Below are positions 10,201 to 19,359 of a DNA stretch of 64,000 nucleotides, in pieces. The stretch's first letter is position 1, and the number at the start of each line of letters is the position of its first letter. Both the position numbers and the translations under genes were made by a program. The DNA comes from Bacillota bacterium. Its GTDB lineage: Bacteria; Bacillota; Clostridia; DSM-8532. The notes beneath the pieces are model-generated. The model was not told the origin of the DNA. It was given only the letters and a program-made list of their open reading frames with translations, and made no database searches. Location of the stretch: the NCBI GenBank assembly GCA_023411795.1, contig JAEYOK010000016.1, forward strand, positions 62,001-126,000, given 5' to 3'.

Positions 10201-13200
10201 CCGATTCAGTCCATAGTATGGATAAATCATCTATACTCTGTGCATTTTTTGCAAATCTGAAGTTTCTGCTTATATTGACAACAGTATTGGCGTTTACGCT
10301 GCTTATACTGTCAATAAAATTATTATACAACGCACCATTTTTATCAAAGGCACACAGTCTAATATCATTGGTACTTACACCATCTGCATCCTGAAGGCTA
10401 TACCAGCCCAGAACAAAGCGCTCCACATCATCATCAAACATAACCGCTTCAATTTGCGGATTCTCATCCAAATAGGTATCATTGGTCATTCTGACATTCT
10501 TCACAACATCTCCGTTTGTGTCAACGATAGCATAAACTGTCTCCAGGCTACTTGCTACACCCTGAGAATTCTGTGGAGCATCAGCTTCAAATCCCTCAGT
10601 GTCTATTGTATATGTAACCGCAGATGTTCCATCTTTCAGCATGGCTGTCTCAAGCCCTTTAACTGCGCCGGATGTACCGTTATACAAGGTTTGAGGCTCG
10701 GTCCAATCGGTTCCATCATAAATTGAGTAAAGGATACTGTCTTTCCCGTCAAAGTTCAGTGGATTGGTTGAATCGGAAGCATACACGTTTCTCCATGCAA
10801 CTAGGACCTGATTACCGTTTGTTGCTACAGCCGGAGCCATATCGGGAATTGAATTGTTTGTAAGTCTTTTTGTAATCCAGGAAGTACCGTTATAAATCCC
10901 TACCATAATCTCGGTGCTGTTGCTCATCAACGCAAGGTCATTATTAGTAATAGGCTCTCCGGCTTCCTTAACCATACTCTGGTTTTGCATTACCCATACT
11001 GCCGCCGCAAAGTCCTCTTCACCTGACAGTTTAAGCTGAGAGTCGCCAAAGCTTTCTGAAGCAGTTTCTACGGGAGTGCCGTTGGGATAGCTTCCCGATG
11101 AATTCATCTTGCTCCAACGGATTTGTGTGTCTTCGACCTTTGTACTATTTGCGTCTGAAACATATAACAACAGCTTTCCGTCAGATGATAAAACCGGATT
11201 TGAATAAGGATAAGAGTTAGTTTCCAGGTCCTTTATCCCGTTTTCGGGATCAAGGGAAAACAAACCAAACCTCGAAGGTGTTATCCATGACCGATCAAAT
11301 TCGCTAAGATAGTCACGATCTTCTATTATTGCTTCTTCTGATACGGGATACATTACAGAACCGTCAGGCATAGGAATAGCCTCGTACGACAATATCCCCG
11401 GTTTACCTGATGAACCTTTTTTGATATCCTCCCAGGTTTTTTGGATATCATTCCATTTACCATAAGACTTCCCATACAAATCAAACTCGATGGATGCAAG
11501 GATTTTTTCGTAGGATACAAAAAGGAATTTTGCCACAAACTCTACTCCGGCTCTTCCCCGTACATCAAGCCTTCTTCCGCTGACAGCAGTAGACGAAATA
11601 TGCGGCTGATTCAAGAACGCAAATTGTGCATCAACTGAAATCTGTCCAAACAGGCCGATCTTTAATGCCGCAACGGAATAATCAAAGCCAATACCGGCAA
11701 AAGCCCTAATATATGCATATATTCGCAGGGTTGTAAGATAATTGTTGACTGTATCCTCATCATATTTGAGCTTTATTTGCTCTCCTCCCTGAACGGCAGC
11801 CTTGAAAATCACCTCGGCGGTTGCTCCTACAGTAAATTGACCTGTTACAGGTACAGGACCTACGAAAGTATTATAATTCCAGTCATAGCTGACACCGCCG
11901 CCGGCATTAAACCCACCGTTAAGTATGAAGATTTCCCATTCTCCATTTTCATAATTAAAGGAGATCTCGGCCTCCATATAACCGCCAAGGGTAAACGAAA
12001 TATTACGGTTTGCCTTGCTAAGACCATTAGCCGGATTTTTATTATTGTTTTTCTTCTGATTATCCAAATACTTTCCTTTTTGCATATCCATTACATCAAA
12101 AAGACTTGGAGTATAATCAAAATCGCTGTCCAGATTGTTCTCGTAGTAAACACCCGTTACATTATCGTTTGACATATTGCCCGCATTCACGCCTATAAAA
12201 GCCATAAACACGGTTGGATCAATAGTGGGAGATACAACCATATTGAACAATTTGCTATTACTTGTATTTCCAATGCCAATTGTGCTAAGGAAACTCAATC
12301 CGTCACCGACAACAGCATCACCCAAGCCCATACTCCCTGCATCAGCACCAAAACCGGTACTCATGGTTTCCAGAAGGAAAAACAGGCTATCGTCTTCCTG
12401 CACCTTATCGATATCATACATATTAATGATGCGGAAGGGCATTTTTTTATCATAGACATCACCTTGGGCATCAGTCATTATAAGGTTCATACCTCTGCTC
12501 ACTTTAGGATTCATCCATCCCTTTAAAGTTGATCTGTCAAGGACGAAGGTATTTCGAGTTCCCATAATAGTCGAGAAAGGATATGTAAGGGTCTCTGTTA
12601 ACTGATTTATAGGAATAAACCCATATTGGTCTTTAAAGAGAAGGTCATGGTTATCCTTCTTACTGAAATCATCTTCGCCCCACCATAAGACGGTAGTTTG
12701 CAGAGTTAACTTTTCAGAGGTCTGCCCGGGACCTATTTTCCCCTTAAACCCTCGAATATCTATAAGTCTGCCGCTCTCAAAGCCGAAATCAACCTTTTGA
12801 ATGGCAATAAAAGGCTTGTTTATATCTTCTTCCGATACTCTGTCCACCTTAAAATTAATATCACCAACACGTACTTTTTCTTTAGGATTGTAGCTAAGGT
12901 CTATATACAATAGGTTAGGATAATAGGTATCATCCGGATAACGCAGCTCGCAAATAAGCTCCAGTTTATCAGATGGTCTCAAGCCTTCTTCAAAAGAATC
13001 CACCCAGAACTGGGATGAATCCATTTTAACTGTAAACTTGCCATCTTTATCTATTGTTATTGTTTGGTCCTCACAACCGTTTTTCTCATTTAATTTTGCC
13101 CCCGGGCAGTATTCGCCTTCTTTATATACGCCACCGCGCAGTATGGCAGAACCCGAAAAAGGAGTGCCATCCGGATTCTTAAAATATAGCTCAACGGTTG

Positions 13201-16200
13201 CAATTTCTGTTAGATAAAAAGTGTTGACAGGGTATAACTCAAGCTTTGTATAATCCTTTTCAGAAGAAACAAGCCCCTTATATAAGGTGCCCATATATTC
13301 TTTTCCGCCAGAGGTCGACTTCATATATACTTCGCTTTTTATTCCGCTCTCCTCAAAAAGAGCAAGCTCCCCGTTTGAATTGGTCTCAACTGTACAAGAT
13401 TCTCCCTTTCCATTTACATATGTAAGTGTGGTTTTTGCCTTGGGATATATCTGAAACAGATATAATTTATCTTTAAGGGTTTCAACCTTAACATCAACGA
13501 TTTCTGTGGAATTAGTCGCCGCATGGGTTGCTTTTATTCTGGCCGTCCCATCCTTTAAGCCTGTCAAAAGAAATTCGGTAGATGGCCTGTAGGATGTATA
13601 AGTATAGTTCTCTATATTATCATATATTGTACCCTGCTTGTAATTAATCATGGCTATACTGCTGTCTGACGATTGCCACTTAATCTGGTCACTTATTTGG
13701 CCCCATGCATAATCTCCGTAGTTGATGCTAATAACATCCTTTAAGTAAATATCCCGCTTCAGCGCTAAGATTTCTTCGCTGGTCATGCTTTTTATCTGCG
13801 GAATATTGCTCATCGTATAGGTCCCGTCTGTGGTTTTCCCGTTTATCCATACCTTTAAAGCGTCGTCACTGTAAACATACAGTACAAAAGAATCATAGGA
13901 CCAGGTGAGGTCCAATGAATTCTTAGCTTTTACCATGACGGTATAAACATCCTTAAATCCATCCTTAACCTTTGGAATACTCAAGGTATAGCTACCTCCG
14001 GAAGTAGCTGTTGTTTTCTGCCGGTGGATTATCTCGTTATTTGAATTATTCGTTATACTAAACTCAAATTCAGCCTCATTTATGGCATCATAATAATCCA
14101 ATATCCAACTTATGGGCAATTGAGATGTGCTGTCAGTTATAAAATAGCTATTGAGCTTTTGAAGTTTTACAATTGCCGGTCTTGAACTGATATATATATA
14201 TGCCGTTGCCTTAAGAACTTCGCCTTCTTTATAAGGATTATCGGAGCTGACTTCGACAATATAGCTGTACTTACCAATAACCGATACTCCGGTCAGATAT
14301 TGGGCAGGGATTGCATAGCTTGATATTTGAGTGCTTGTATTTCCTCTTACAGTGGTTGAATAAACAGAATCACCTTTTGTAAGGTCGCCGCTTGAATAAT
14401 CTGCGGTAAACACTTGAATATTAAACTCGGCATCCCGCGAATATTCATCATTTTTTGCTATGAGGTTGGATATCCATCGCACCTGAGCATTATCACCTGA
14501 TTTAATGGATATATTGTTAGTACCCGTAGGAATATTCAGAAACGGCTTTAAGCCTACCTTTACTATCCATTCCTCACTGGTTTTTGTAACATCCTTTCCT
14601 ACATTGCCATTTAGTGCAGTAAGAGTGAATGAAACTTTTCCTGATGTTCCGGTAAAGTAAATAAAGCCATCCTCATCGATTGTCGCAACTGCCGGATTAC
14701 TGCTGGACCAGATAAAATCACTCTTTCTTCTCCAACTGGCATTTGGGTTTGTCACAGTATATTCAAGTCTCGGAGCTGTGTTATCTTCGGCAAAAACAAT
14801 ATTATCCTCAGGGAAGTTATGAGTTATATAAAAATCTTTATCTTCCAAAAATACAGCAAAAGGAACTGTATATGTGGCATATGGGCCTATCCAGAGACTA
14901 TGGTTTGAACTGCTGCCAACGACAGGATCCAGATAAAATTCTATTGCTCTTGTCACATTAGTGTTATTTGGGTTTGGTTCAACGTCAAAGGTACCAATAA
15001 GCTTAGTCGGTTTATCTGCACTATCAACATAAAGACTAATTTTTGTATTTCCGCCGTCGACTGATGCACAAAGACTTGGAACCTTCCATTTGTTCAATTT
15101 CTCATCATAATTTAGGACAGCTTCATTATCCAGCCATTGTGTCAATTCAGTATCAGCTGAAAGGTCAATTGATACTTCCCCTGTAATATCCCCTCCATCG
15201 GTTGTTGTACTTACTGATGGGTTGGTGAAGGAATGGTATTTAACTGTGTCTTTTATAATATTTTCGAGTTTTACCATATCGAACTCGTACTGATTGTTGC
15301 CAATTAAATCTTTCGCTCCTGTTATAGAGGTTATTTCAAGGAAGGTATAATCCATCTTATCAATTTCATATAAAAAGGTAGCGGCGCTACTTTTTGTATT
15401 AACTTCTTCAGGATAAAGAGTACGGCCATTAACTGTCATGCTCACACCTGTAAGATTAACAGGTTCATCAAAATACACATTTATGGGCACAGTATGGCCA
15501 TATTCAAATATTGCTCCCTCCTGAGCTGTCGCATAAGCCATAGGGCGCTGTTCGTCAGTAATCTTAATATTATAGATTCCCGGAATACCTTCAGAACCGG
15601 TATACAAGTCACGTGATGCATTCGGCATTTCTATATAAAAGCAACCGCCACTATAGTAGTATTCCTCTCCACCATATTCCGGGTGAGGGTCCCGTGCTTG
15701 CCACATATAATGTGCGGCCCATTTAATTTCATTGACTTCATTATTATACACAGTAGCGGTGAACGTACTGTTCTTTGAGAGTGTACCCATATCGAATACA
15801 AATGGGAGATATTCAGGAATTTCGAATGGGAATTCTGAAGAATAAAGATAAGAGTCCATATCATTGCCCAATACCAAGTGAAGTTTAGCATTGGAAAGCG
15901 AGCTGCCTGTGTTTTTAAAACTTACTCTTAATGTACTGTAAATATCTTCACCCATCATGATTTCTACAAGATTATCCGGGATGACAAAAACTTTCTGCCA
16001 GTTAACATGCTTGCCACTATCCCAAAGCTTGGTGGATGAACCTGTCTCGACCGATATATCGATGTTGTTGAGCGCCGGCCATATAAAGCTATTATTTATG
16101 GTAATCTGTTTTTGTGCTGCTCTTATACCTTCTTTCAGCTTGATATTATGCGGGTTATAGTATTGAAGTAAGAATATTTTCTGTCCTTCAAACCGGCTTG

Positions 16201-17026
16201 TATCGTTCAGTATATTGAAAGTAATAGTCTTTGAAGCAGGCCCATTTGCCTCAAAGGTAAGAGTTCCATTGGAGCCGCTATAATTAGTACCTCTTTTAGC
16301 ACTGCCATCGACAAATCTATAGGATATGCTGATATCATAGTTAGGAGCTTGAGTAAGGGGATTACCATCCTTATCCTTAAGGACGGCACTGACACTTTTT
16401 TCTCCGCTTCCATTATCACAAACCAGCTCTGTTGTATCTAATTCCATGTAAATATCGTGATTTATACCTGCAGGGAACTGGATTTCAGTGGGACCTGCTG
16501 TAAGCATTCTGATGCCTGTGGTTTCGATTTGCTCTCTTAAGGATGAAAGGGCCATTTTCTGGGCATCATTCAGCGTGATATCTTCATTAAAATATGTATC
16601 TTTAATTCGTTGGATTTCATCCTCAATCTGAAGCATTATTTTGAGATTGCCAAGGGTGATAGGAGTTCCGTCAACAGTGACTATCTTATTAAGGTCCACC
16701 CCTTCACTAAACAGCTCCCGTATTTGATCCAGAGTCATTTCAACTCCGTCAACATTTATAGAAGCGGTTACAAGCTCTCCCTCTCCATCTAGAAGCCCTA
16801 GCTTGTACATGCTCTCAAGAACTGTTTTAGCCTCCGCTTCACTTCCTAATAAGCTCGTCAGAGTATTTAGGATTTCCTGATTATATGCCTGTGAATTATT
16901 CTTTGTTATAGTCATTGCAGCTTCTACGGGAACTGTAATCGTGCTGCCAAGAAGTATTATTATTAACAGATAAACAATGGCTTTTTCGAAAAGGTTTCTG
17001 ATTTTAGTATGATTAACTTTAAACAT
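7283..17026 (-). CDS. Giant secreted multidomain protein with C-terminal SLH domains
   Basis: A 3247-residue protein, preceded by AAAAGGAGCGG. Domains in order: signal peptide (about 1-36, ending PVEAA); a Calx-beta-like region (about 185-310); a BIG2-like Ig fold near 755-805 (SSNPAVATID); further beta-sandwich repeats; a region near 1905-2330 with repeated sentence-like blades resembling a beta-propeller (SNPVLSSDGKLLLYVS); three CARDB-like domains near 2385, 2515 and 2660; a cadherin-like beta-sandwich at about 2755-2855; an acidic linker (DDDNDDSDN); and three S-layer homology domains at about 3063-3243. SLH domains bind secondary cell-wall polymer, so the protein is displayed on the cell surface. 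It carries no cohesin or dockerin. The role (adhesion, scaffold or sensing) is not evident. Confidence 0.95.
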   Translation of the reverse strand: MFKVNHTKIRNLFEKAIVYLLIIILLGSTITVPVEAAMTITKNNSQAYNQEILNTLTSLLGSEAEAKTVLESMYKLGLLDGEGELVTASINVDGVEMTLDQIRELFSEGVDLNKIVTVDGTPITLGNLKIMLQIEDEIQRIKDTYFNEDITLNDAQKMALSSLREQIETTGIRMLTAGPTEIQFPAGINHDIYMELDTTELVCDNGSGEKSVSAVLKDKDGNPLTQAPNYDISISYRFVDGSAKRGTNYSGSNGTLTFEANGPASKTITFNILNDTSRFEGQKIFLLQYYNPHNIKLKEGIRAAQKQITINNSFIWPALNNIDISVETGSSTKLWDSGKHVNWQKVFVIPDNLVEIMMGEDIYSTLRVSFKNTGSSLSNAKLHLVLGNDMDSYLYSSEFPFEIPEYLPFVFDMGTLSKNSTFTATVYNNEVNEIKWAAHYMWQARDPHPEYGGEEYYYSGGCFYIEMPNASRDLYTGSEGIPGIYNIKITDEQRPMAYATAQEGAIFEYGHTVPINVYFDEPVNLTGVSMTVNGRTLYPEEVNTKSSAATFLYEIDKMDYTFLEITSITGAKDLIGNNQYEFDMVKLENIIKDTVKYHSFTNPSVSTTTDGGDITGEVSIDLSADTELTQWLDNEAVLNYDEKLNKWKVPSLCASVDGGNTKISLYVDSADKPTKLIGTFDVEPNPNNTNVTRAIEFYLDPVVGSSSNHSLWIGPYATYTVPFAVFLEDKDFYITHNFPEDNIVFAEDNTAPRLEYTVTNPNASWRRKSDFIWSSSNPAVATIDEDGFIYFTGTSGKVSFTLTALNGNVGKDVTKTSEEWIVKVGLKPFLNIPTGTNNISIKSGDNAQVRWISNLIAKNDEYSRDAEFNIQVFTADYSSGDLTKGDSVYSTTVRGNTSTQISSYAIPAQYLTGVSVIGKYSYIVEVSSDNPYKEGEVLKATAYIYISSRPAIVKLQKLNSYFITDSTSQLPISWILDYYDAINEAEFEFSITNNSNNEIIHRQKTTATSGGSYTLSIPKVKDGFKDVYTVMVKAKNSLDLTWSYDSFVLYVYSDDALKVWINGKTTDGTYTMSNIPQIKSMTSEEILALKRDIYLKDVISINYGDYAWGQISDQIKWQSSDSSIAMINYKQGTIYDNIENYTYTSYRPSTEFLLTGLKDGTARIKATHAATNSTEIVDVKVETLKDKLYLFQIYPKAKTTLTYVNGKGESCTVETNSNGELALFEESGIKSEVYMKSTSGGKEYMGTLYKGLVSSEKDYTKLELYPVNTFYLTEIATVELYFKNPDGTPFSGSAILRGGVYKEGEYCPGAKLNEKNGCEDQTITIDKDGKFTVKMDSSQFWVDSFEEGLRPSDKLELICELRYPDDTYYPNLLYIDLSYNPKEKVRVGDINFKVDRVSEEDINKPFIAIQKVDFGFESGRLIDIRGFKGKIGPGQTSEKLTLQTTVLWWGEDDFSKKDNHDLLFKDQYGFIPINQLTETLTYPFSTIMGTRNTFVLDRSTLKGWMNPKVSRGMNLIMTDAQGDVYDKKMPFRIINMYDIDKVQEDDSLFFLLETMSTGFGADAGSMGLGDAVVGDGLSFLSTIGIGNTSNSKLFNMVVSPTIDPTVFMAFIGVNAGNMSNDNVTGVYYENNLDSDFDYTPSLFDVMDMQKGKYLDNQKKNNNKNPANGLSKANRNISFTLGGYMEAEISFNYENGEWEIFILNGGFNAGGGVSYDWNYNTFVGPVPVTGQFTVGATAEVIFKAAVQGGEQIKLKYDEDTVNNYLTTLRIYAYIRAFAGIGFDYSVAALKIGLFGQISVDAQFAFLNQPHISSTAVSGRRLDVRGRAGVEFVAKFLFVSYEKILASIEFDLYGKSYGKWNDIQKTWEDIKKGSSGKPGILSYEAIPMPDGSVMYPVSEEAIIEDRDYLSEFDRSWITPSRFGLFSLDPENGIKDLETNSYPYSNPVLSSDGKLLLYVSDANSTKVEDTQIRWSKMNSSGSYPNGTPVETASESFGDSQLKLSGEEDFAAAVWVMQNQSMVKEAGEPITNNDLALMSNSTEIMVGIYNGTSWITKRLTNNSIPDMAPAVATNGNQVLVAWRNVYASDSTNPLNFDGKDSILYSIYDGTDWTEPQTLYNGTSGAVKGLETAMLKDGTSAVTYTIDTEGFEADAPQNSQGVASSLETVYAIVDTNGDVVKNVRMTNDTYLDENPQIEAVMFDDDVERFVLGWYSLQDADGVSTNDIRLCAFDKNGALYNNFIDSISSVNANTVVNISRNFRFAKNAQSIDDLSILWTESENAGIDEDGNVLADKDLLKAVKFMNENGRIYITSVLDVATMDDFTLIDHFDVYNSGENEIKAVILGTDYGTGYKETPIKVVENGVIQDKTISTPKSISGLYTATGTYENKVEITSVAVDYKSVIRGTQIPVQFTVFNAGIEPINALTIKIGDDETTINTNFLMLPNESKILTVYYDVPSDKVINPDYTVTATFGEIADFGFGKGMKAVASTDSESLGILGFGILGETDTKSGTLYLNIPDVGISKLEFVSEDKGKRTIQVTLYNDSDIELTGSNRKVKIGFYEDLDCTILADEVLGQDSESNTVFEVSPADLSMIDAGAYTKQFTFDIKEFVGEDEEIPDSGIRLYAKAWIEEPVSGGTDTILEYNQNNNYSSVLFESPIKLNDGKPVTISTEKTDIAGITKATVTVKNNSLFNVTSGNIIVNLLDEDGKVIESLQSYDKLAANSGLITLMGEETAQRTFTFSQKGSSITVSYSNAILDKDNNTNLTEITLDGIPLQFEKGKANYTVTVTDLKETIVKSVTEDPNAKIIINGVEGTFGTAKIKLNYGSNVISIVVKAADGITTKTYTIRINNIDPSKSDDDNDDSDNQSEKAVVFSPNVTAKNGTATVTMTDADVAGLLNRANETDTIIIAPIITGAADNIIFDISASALTAIVNAGIGLSLETPLFNVILDLDALSDIIGGGAENISISIEQKNGLYSLRINRDGMDLSNISGGVTAYVNTPDAGSGLVAVLVNNVESALVPVALAGKFAGVPMKEPTTPEIIKMSIVKSGKMIVPLAGSATFKLIDNSKSFTDTKGHGSYIDFVTARNLFYGTGQNTFSPDLSMNRSMLVAVLGRLGDIDVSGFAASKFIDVNSNAYYAPYISWAAQNGIVHGVGGNRFLPEQAITREQLATIIVNYINFTGLKLSNISTDTISFADENEISPYAKEAVMTMKKAGIIYGKSNNRFDPKGTATRAEVAAMLERLVKNIER

Positions 17027-17114
17027 AAAGAACCGCTCCTTTTGATAGCCTTCAATAATTGATTTGATATAAATTTATCGTTGATTTTGAAATATGACTG
17101 CGTTCATTAATATT

Positions 17115-17143
17115 ATTATACCTTTTTTGACATGTTGCGACAA
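17115..17143 (-). promoter_or_regulatory. Promoter of the giant SLH protein gene
   Basis: On the minus strand, TTGTCG (17143-17138) and TATAAT (17120-17115) are separated by 17 bp. The predicted start leaves an untranslated leader of about 80 nt before the ATG at 17026. Confidence 0.65.
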
Positions 17144-17179
17144 TATGCAATTTGCTTCTACCTTATACTGAAACATCTA

Positions 17180-17208
17180 TTGAAAAAATCCAATAAAATC
17201 TATATAAT
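17180..17208 (+). promoter_or_regulatory. Promoter of bacteriohemerythrin gene
   Basis: TTGAAA at 17180-17185 and TATAAT at 17203-17208 are separated by exactly 17 bp, 33 bp upstream of the hemerythrin ATG and just after it comes the AAAGGGGGG ribosome site. It diverges from the SLH gene promoter. Confidence 0.75.
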
Positions 17209-17240
17209 TTATATAAATATTAAATAAAGGGGGGCTTATC

Positions 17241-17645
17241 ATGCCGGTATTATGGACTCCTAACTTATCAGTGGGTGTTGATTTACTTGATGAACAACAC
17301 AAAATCTGGTTTGAAAAAGCTAATGAGCTGTTTGAAGCAGGAAGAGAAAGAAGAGCTAAAGAATATATCATTACCATGTTTGACTTTCTGGATGATTATA
17401 CAAAGAAACATTTTAAAGATGAAGAAGCCTATATGGCGCAAATCCGCTATCCCGAAATCGATGCTCAAAAAAAGATGCACGCCAGCTTTATTGCTGACCT
17501 AGCCAAATTAAAGAGCGATTTTAATGAATCCGGTGGGAATATTACGCTTATAATCAACGCCAATAGAATGATTGTTGATTGGCTTACTAAGCACATTACA
17601 ACTATGGACAAGAAAATAGGGGATTACGCCAAAACTCTTAAGTAA
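17241..17645 (+). CDS. Bacteriohemerythrin (non-heme diiron O2-binding protein)
   Basis: This 134-residue protein is of normal length for a single-domain bacteriohemerythrin. Diiron ligand positions are visible: His20 (DEQH), His57 and Glu61 (KKHFKDEE), His80 (KKMH), His118 and Asp123 (TKHITTMD). The position usually occupied by a further His is Gln76. The protein probably binds or stores oxygen in the cytoplasm, delivering it to enzymes or protecting against it. Its last 54 bp recur at 20431-20484, and its expected terminator lies after the second copy rather than here. Confidence 0.94.
   Translation: MPVLWTPNLSVGVDLLDEQHKIWFEKANELFEAGRERRAKEYIITMFDFLDDYTKKHFKDEEAYMAQIRYPEIDAQKKMHASFIADLAKLKSDFNESGGNITLIINANRMIVDWLTKHITTMDKKIGDYAKTLK
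17592..17645 (+). repeat. Direct repeat, copy 1 (3' end of hemerythrin gene)
   Basis: These 54 bp encode the last 17 residues and stop codon of the hemerythrin. They match 20431-20484 at 52 of 54 positions; the only differences are two adjacent bases (TA versus AG) at repeat positions 12-13. The copies have the same orientation and lie about 2.8 kb apart. Confidence 0.95.
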
Positions 17646-17675
17646 ATAGGATAGAAGGTTGATGATTAATTTCAT

Positions 17676-17997
17676 CTCCACCGTATGTAACGTTCGGTAT
17701 ACTGTGGTACCGATAGAAATTAATGTACTAATAAGTACCTTTCGCTATCGCCGGAACCCTTGTTTACTGAATTTTCTTTTTGAAAATAATATTGAGAGAA
17801 AAAGGCTGTTAGAAATTCTCTAATAGCCTTTTCTTGTATTTGCATATTCCCATGCTTTCTGTTTACTAATTCCAAGAGCTTGAAGCGTTTTGAATCTGGT
17901 TCTGGCCCTTTTCCATTGTTTCCAGTAAATCATGCGGATACGCCTTCTTAACCATTCATCAACATTAGCTAGTAGATTGGACAGTATAAGTCTTTAA
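17676..17997 (-). mobile_element. Group II intron remnant (maturase C-terminus plus domain V)
   Basis: On the minus strand, bases about 17990-17790 encode DEWLRRRIRMIYWKQWK and KAWEYANTRKGY, the conserved C-terminal maturase/group-II-intron-specific end of LtrA-type reverse transcriptases. A TAG follows KGY where the family has Trp, and no start or RT domain remains, so the ORF is dead. Farther along, 17710-17677 folds as a domain V-like hairpin (CCACAGTAT pairing with ATACGGTGG, with one mismatch). The intron's 5' part is missing. The end of the element falls close to the hemerythrin stop, in the position where a gene terminator would be, the preferred target of group IIC introns. Confidence 0.85.
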
Positions 17998-18000
17998 TCG

Positions 18001-18638
18001 CTAAAATAATCTAGAAACATCAAAATGGATTTCTCTAGTTGGGAAAATTACATATCCGAGATTAAAATACCTAAAATCTCCGTTATCGGAACCAGTAGAA
18101 ATAACCTCTACACCACACTGCGCATTGTAAGAATGTCCTCTCATATACCAAGTTAAATTATACGTGCCCGGAGTAGTGAATCCGCAGTCCCATGTCTGAC
18201 CCACTTCAATTCTCGCTGTATCAGTTGAAGAGTATCCTCCAGCAACCGTCAACTTTGCTTTGACTGCATTAATATCAAAATTACCTTCAAGGTTACCATT
18301 AACATTCCACGTTGTTGATTTTATTGTTTCGCTTGTAACCAATAGTGTATAGGTAGGAATAGCACCAGTAGTATAACGTATACTGGTTCCATATATACGA
18401 GAATATGCATAAACATACGATAAATTTACTAATCTTTCGTAGCCCGGAACATACCTATATCCTAGAAAAATCATTGGTTGTACATCTGTATTTTTTTTAC
18501 TTGATTATATATATTAGTTCCGTCAGGAAACTTCCCATTGAATGATTGACTGTCAGGTGTTACGCCAACAGCGGATGCAGTTACTGCAGATATGCAAAGC
18601 ACTAGAACTAAAAAAATAGAAATTACAACTTTTTTCAT
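18001..18638 (-). pseudogene. Secreted protein of unknown function, frameshifted at an A8 run
   Basis: An ATG at 18638 with a GAAAGGA site opens a frame with a clear signal peptide (MKKVVISIFLVLVLCISAVT, cleavage near ASA) that stops after 50 codons. The rest of the protein (157 codons from 18474) is in another frame. Inserting one A into the A8 run at 18498-18491 would join them as one protein of about 212 residues. The mature part is Tyr-rich, with pattern SYVYAYSRIYGTS and two Cys, and is predicted to be beta-rich. I do not recognise the family. It is 16 bp downstream of a lipoprotein gene, so the two form an operon. Whether it is truly broken, rescued by slippage or a sequencing artefact is open. 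Confidence 0.75.
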
Positions 18639-18654
18639 AATTATAACTATCCTT

Positions 18655-19212
18655 TCATTTGCTTGTTATATATTTTATCAATTGATTACTAAAATCCGTT
18701 AATGTTGTAGCGGCAAGAGCCGAGTCACTAACACCGGAAAAACATGTAATGCTATAATTGCAATTTTTAAAAGAAAAAGAATTACATGCTATTTCGACTT
18801 CCGGTACATCCTCAATGTAAGTATTTTTACCAAATTTACTACTCGGCCAGTTAAAGACTTCGGGATGATAATCTATACTGCTGATCCATTGGTTTTTTGA
18901 GTGCTGATTATAGGTGACTTGGAGCATAATAACAACACCTTGCTTCTTACTCTTATAGACAAAAAGTTTTTGCAAGAATAGGAAATTATCCGCTTTATCA
19001 ATTTTTGGTTGCTCCATAGGCAGCCCAAGAAGATACGATTCATCATGCATAATCTCCTCGAAACCCTCGTAGAGAAAATTATTTTGAAGGTCCTCAATGG
19101 TTTGATCAAAGAGCTCTGCGTTTTCGTCCAATTGCTTTTGACTATTGCACCCAGTAAAAGTAACTATTGTAATTAAATATAATGTTACCACGAAGTAAAT
19201 TTTAGCTTTCAT
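18655..19212 (-). CDS. Hypothetical lipoprotein
   Basis: The protein has 185 residues with a hydrophobic signal sequence and lipobox TFTGC (Cys22), so it is anchored to the outer face of the membrane. The mature region is mixed alpha/beta with no motif I recognise. An AAAGGAGG site lies 12 bases before the ATG. It is the first gene of an operon with the frameshifted secreted protein, and a pair of 9 bp direct repeats of LytTR-operator form lies about 120-150 bp upstream. Confidence 0.85.
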   Translation of the reverse strand: MKAKIYFVVTLYLITIVTFTGCNSQKQLDENAELFDQTIEDLQNNFLYEGFEEIMHDESYLLGLPMEQPKIDKADNFLFLQKLFVYKSKKQGVVIMLQVTYNQHSKNQWISSIDYHPEVFNWPSSKFGKNTYIEDVPEVEIACNSFSFKNCNYSITCFSGVSDSALAATTLTDFSNQLIKYITSK

Positions 19213-19329
19213 ATATTACTATTTTTACCTCCTTTCTTTCCCAGCTTTTCTTGTTTCTCATTAGTTAATTCAATAGCGCTACTAAGAAAAATATAACATG
19301 ATTTTTTGTGTCTGGAATAATTTTTTAAA

Positions 19330-19359
19330 TGAATGGTTATTTTTATGTAATGAATAGTA
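19330..19359 (-). promoter_or_regulatory. Candidate LytTR-type direct-repeat operator
   Basis: Read on the minus strand, ACTATTCAT (19359-19351) and ACCATTCAT (19338-19330) agree at 8 of 9 bases and start 21 bp apart, with a 12 bp gap. LytTR-domain regulators such as ComE and AgrA bind paired 9 bp repeats with this two-turn spacing. The gene of a LytTR regulator begins nearby at 20273. A TGTTATATT extended -10-like element follows 30 bp downstream. The region is AT-rich, so chance similarity is possible. Confidence 0.45.
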
